DNA of 22,429 nt from DALYJJ01 sp031969915 (lineage in GTDB: Bacteria; Acidobacteriota; Terriglobia; Bryobacterales; Bryobacteraceae), in NCBI GenBank assembly GCA_031969915.1, contig DALYJJ010000103.1, forward strand, positions 1-22,429, read 5' to 3'. Below the pieces are notes generated by a model, which saw only the letters and a program-made list of their open reading frames with translations, had not been told where the DNA came from and made no database searches. Shown here piece by piece: positions 21,991-22,429 of this stretch (the stretch's first letter is position 1; each line of letters begins with the position of its first letter). A program made the translations under genes and the position numbers.

Positions 21991-22429
21991 CGCCTCCACG
22001 CCAGCAGTCCCAGTAATCCCGCCAGCGGCACGAAGGCCGCAGGCTCCGGAACTTCTGTCACCGGCGGAATGCCGTCTCCGTTCGGCTCCGGCCCCGGGCC
22101 CTCCGGCCCGCGCTTGGGGACAAACGGCGGCGGTGGCGGCTCGTTGCGTGGCGGCGGATCGTTCCGGGGCGGATCGATTGGCGGCGGCGGCGCGGTTGGC
22201 GGCACTGGGCCCGGACCGGACGGTGGCGGCGTTCCAGGCGTTCCAGGCGTGCCAGGCGTCCCCGGCGCTCCGGGCTTCGGCTCCGGCCCCGGCGGGTTCG
22301 GATCGCCCGGCTCATCCGGCGGCGCAATCGGGTTGTCCGGAATCAGCGGCGGAACACGCGGCGGGCCCGGATCGCCCGGCGGCGGCGCGGGGGTCTCGGG
22401 CGTCCCCGGTGTTCCCGGCCCCGGCGTTG
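21936..22429 (-). CDS. PEP-CTERM protein with collagen-like, proline-rich stalk (partial, 5' end outside window)
   Basis: The minus frame is open from the window edge to TAG 21936-21938, giving at least 164 residues. The C-terminus carries a PEP-CTERM sorting signal: VPEP, a hydrophobic span AAFVPLAGLLGLLAW and the basic RRYRSRW. Such proteins are exported and processed by an exosortase at the inner membrane. Before it lies an extremely proline/glycine-rich region, including PGT triplet repeats (from 22231) and PPPxxPPRNxPPP blocks. The tail beyond the basic cluster (SSSTTAVRPRFR) is longer than usual. The last 55 nt overlap the end of the convergent secreted-protein gene. No exosortase gene is in the window. 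Confidence 0.8.
   Translation of the reverse strand, partial: TPGPGTPGTPETPAPPPGDPGPPRVPPLIPDNPIAPPDEPGDPNPPGPEPKPGAPGTPGTPGTPGTPPPSGPGPVPPTAPPPPIDPPRNDPPPRNEPPPPPFVPKRGPEGPGPEPNGDGIPPVTEVPEPAAFVPLAGLLGLLAWRRYRSRWSSSTTAVRPRFR
22231..22275. repeat. 9-nt tandem repeats coding collagen-like triplets
   Basis: Five consecutive 9-nt units (GTTCCAGGC twice, then GTGCCAGGC, GTCCCCGGC, GCTCCGGGC) give Pro-Gly-Thr/Ala triplets on the minus strand. The same theme returns at 22399-22425 near the edge. Such repeats grow and shrink by slippage. Confidence 0.8.

Noticed and set aside
22231..22275. Short regular repeats as a CRISPR or origin iteron array
   Set aside because: The 9-nt units are in frame and code collagen-like triplets of a proline-rich protein.

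Overview
The window is GC-rich, tightly packed bacterial DNA. Its secreted-protein families (DUF1080, DUF1800 and DUF1501 as neighbours, paired serine hydrolases, a PEP-CTERM protein, an ECF sigma/anti-sigma pair) are typical of Acidobacteriota of the Solibacter/Bryobacter type. That assignment is an inference from family content; no rRNA or marker gene is present. A run of ten N at 11503-11512 is an assembly gap inside a gene.

Layout. 21-938 (minus): an ArsC/Spx-like protein without the catalytic cysteine and a secreted monohaem cytochrome c. 1077-3979 (plus): a compact korDABC operon for a ferredoxin-dependent 2-oxoacid oxidoreductase. 3980-4321: a non-coding stretch holding what I read as a yybP-ykoY (Mn2+) riboswitch whose closing helix overlaps the left arm of a strong intrinsic terminator. 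4322-6264 (plus): the genes it should control, an HtpX-type membrane metalloprotease and a TerC/Alx-family membrane protein. 6275-11380 (minus): a coupled four-gene operon in transcription order winged-helix protein, two tandemly duplicated serine hydrolases, and an unrecognised secreted protein. 11424-15365 (plus): DUF1080, DUF1800 and DUF1501 secreted proteins; the DUF1501 gene ends inside a heptamer repeat array. 15385-19580 (minus): thiolase, small OB-fold partner, PLP aminotransferase, then an AAA ATPase with a decayed partner gene. 19684-21990 (plus): ECF sigma factor, zinc-finger anti-sigma factor and a secreted protein in overlapping frames. 21936 to the edge (minus): the C-terminal part of a proline-rich, collagen-like PEP-CTERM protein.

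How the parts work together. Kor makes or consumes acyl-CoA with reduced ferredoxin. The riboswitch plus htpX-terC looks like a manganese-responsive membrane unit: TerC relatives export Mn2+, and this aptamer class turns such genes on when Mn2+ is high. The ATPase and its partner resemble a two-gene ATPase/TOPRIM-like cassette, of the kind often linked to defence, in which the partner has suffered an internal deletion with frame change. The sigma/anti-sigma/secreted-protein trio is a self-contained envelope-signalling module.

The strongest finds are the riboswitch-terminator overlap ahead of htpX-terC, the broken partner of the ATPase, the heptamer array that supplies the end of the DUF1501 gene, and the collagen-like PEP-CTERM protein at the right edge.
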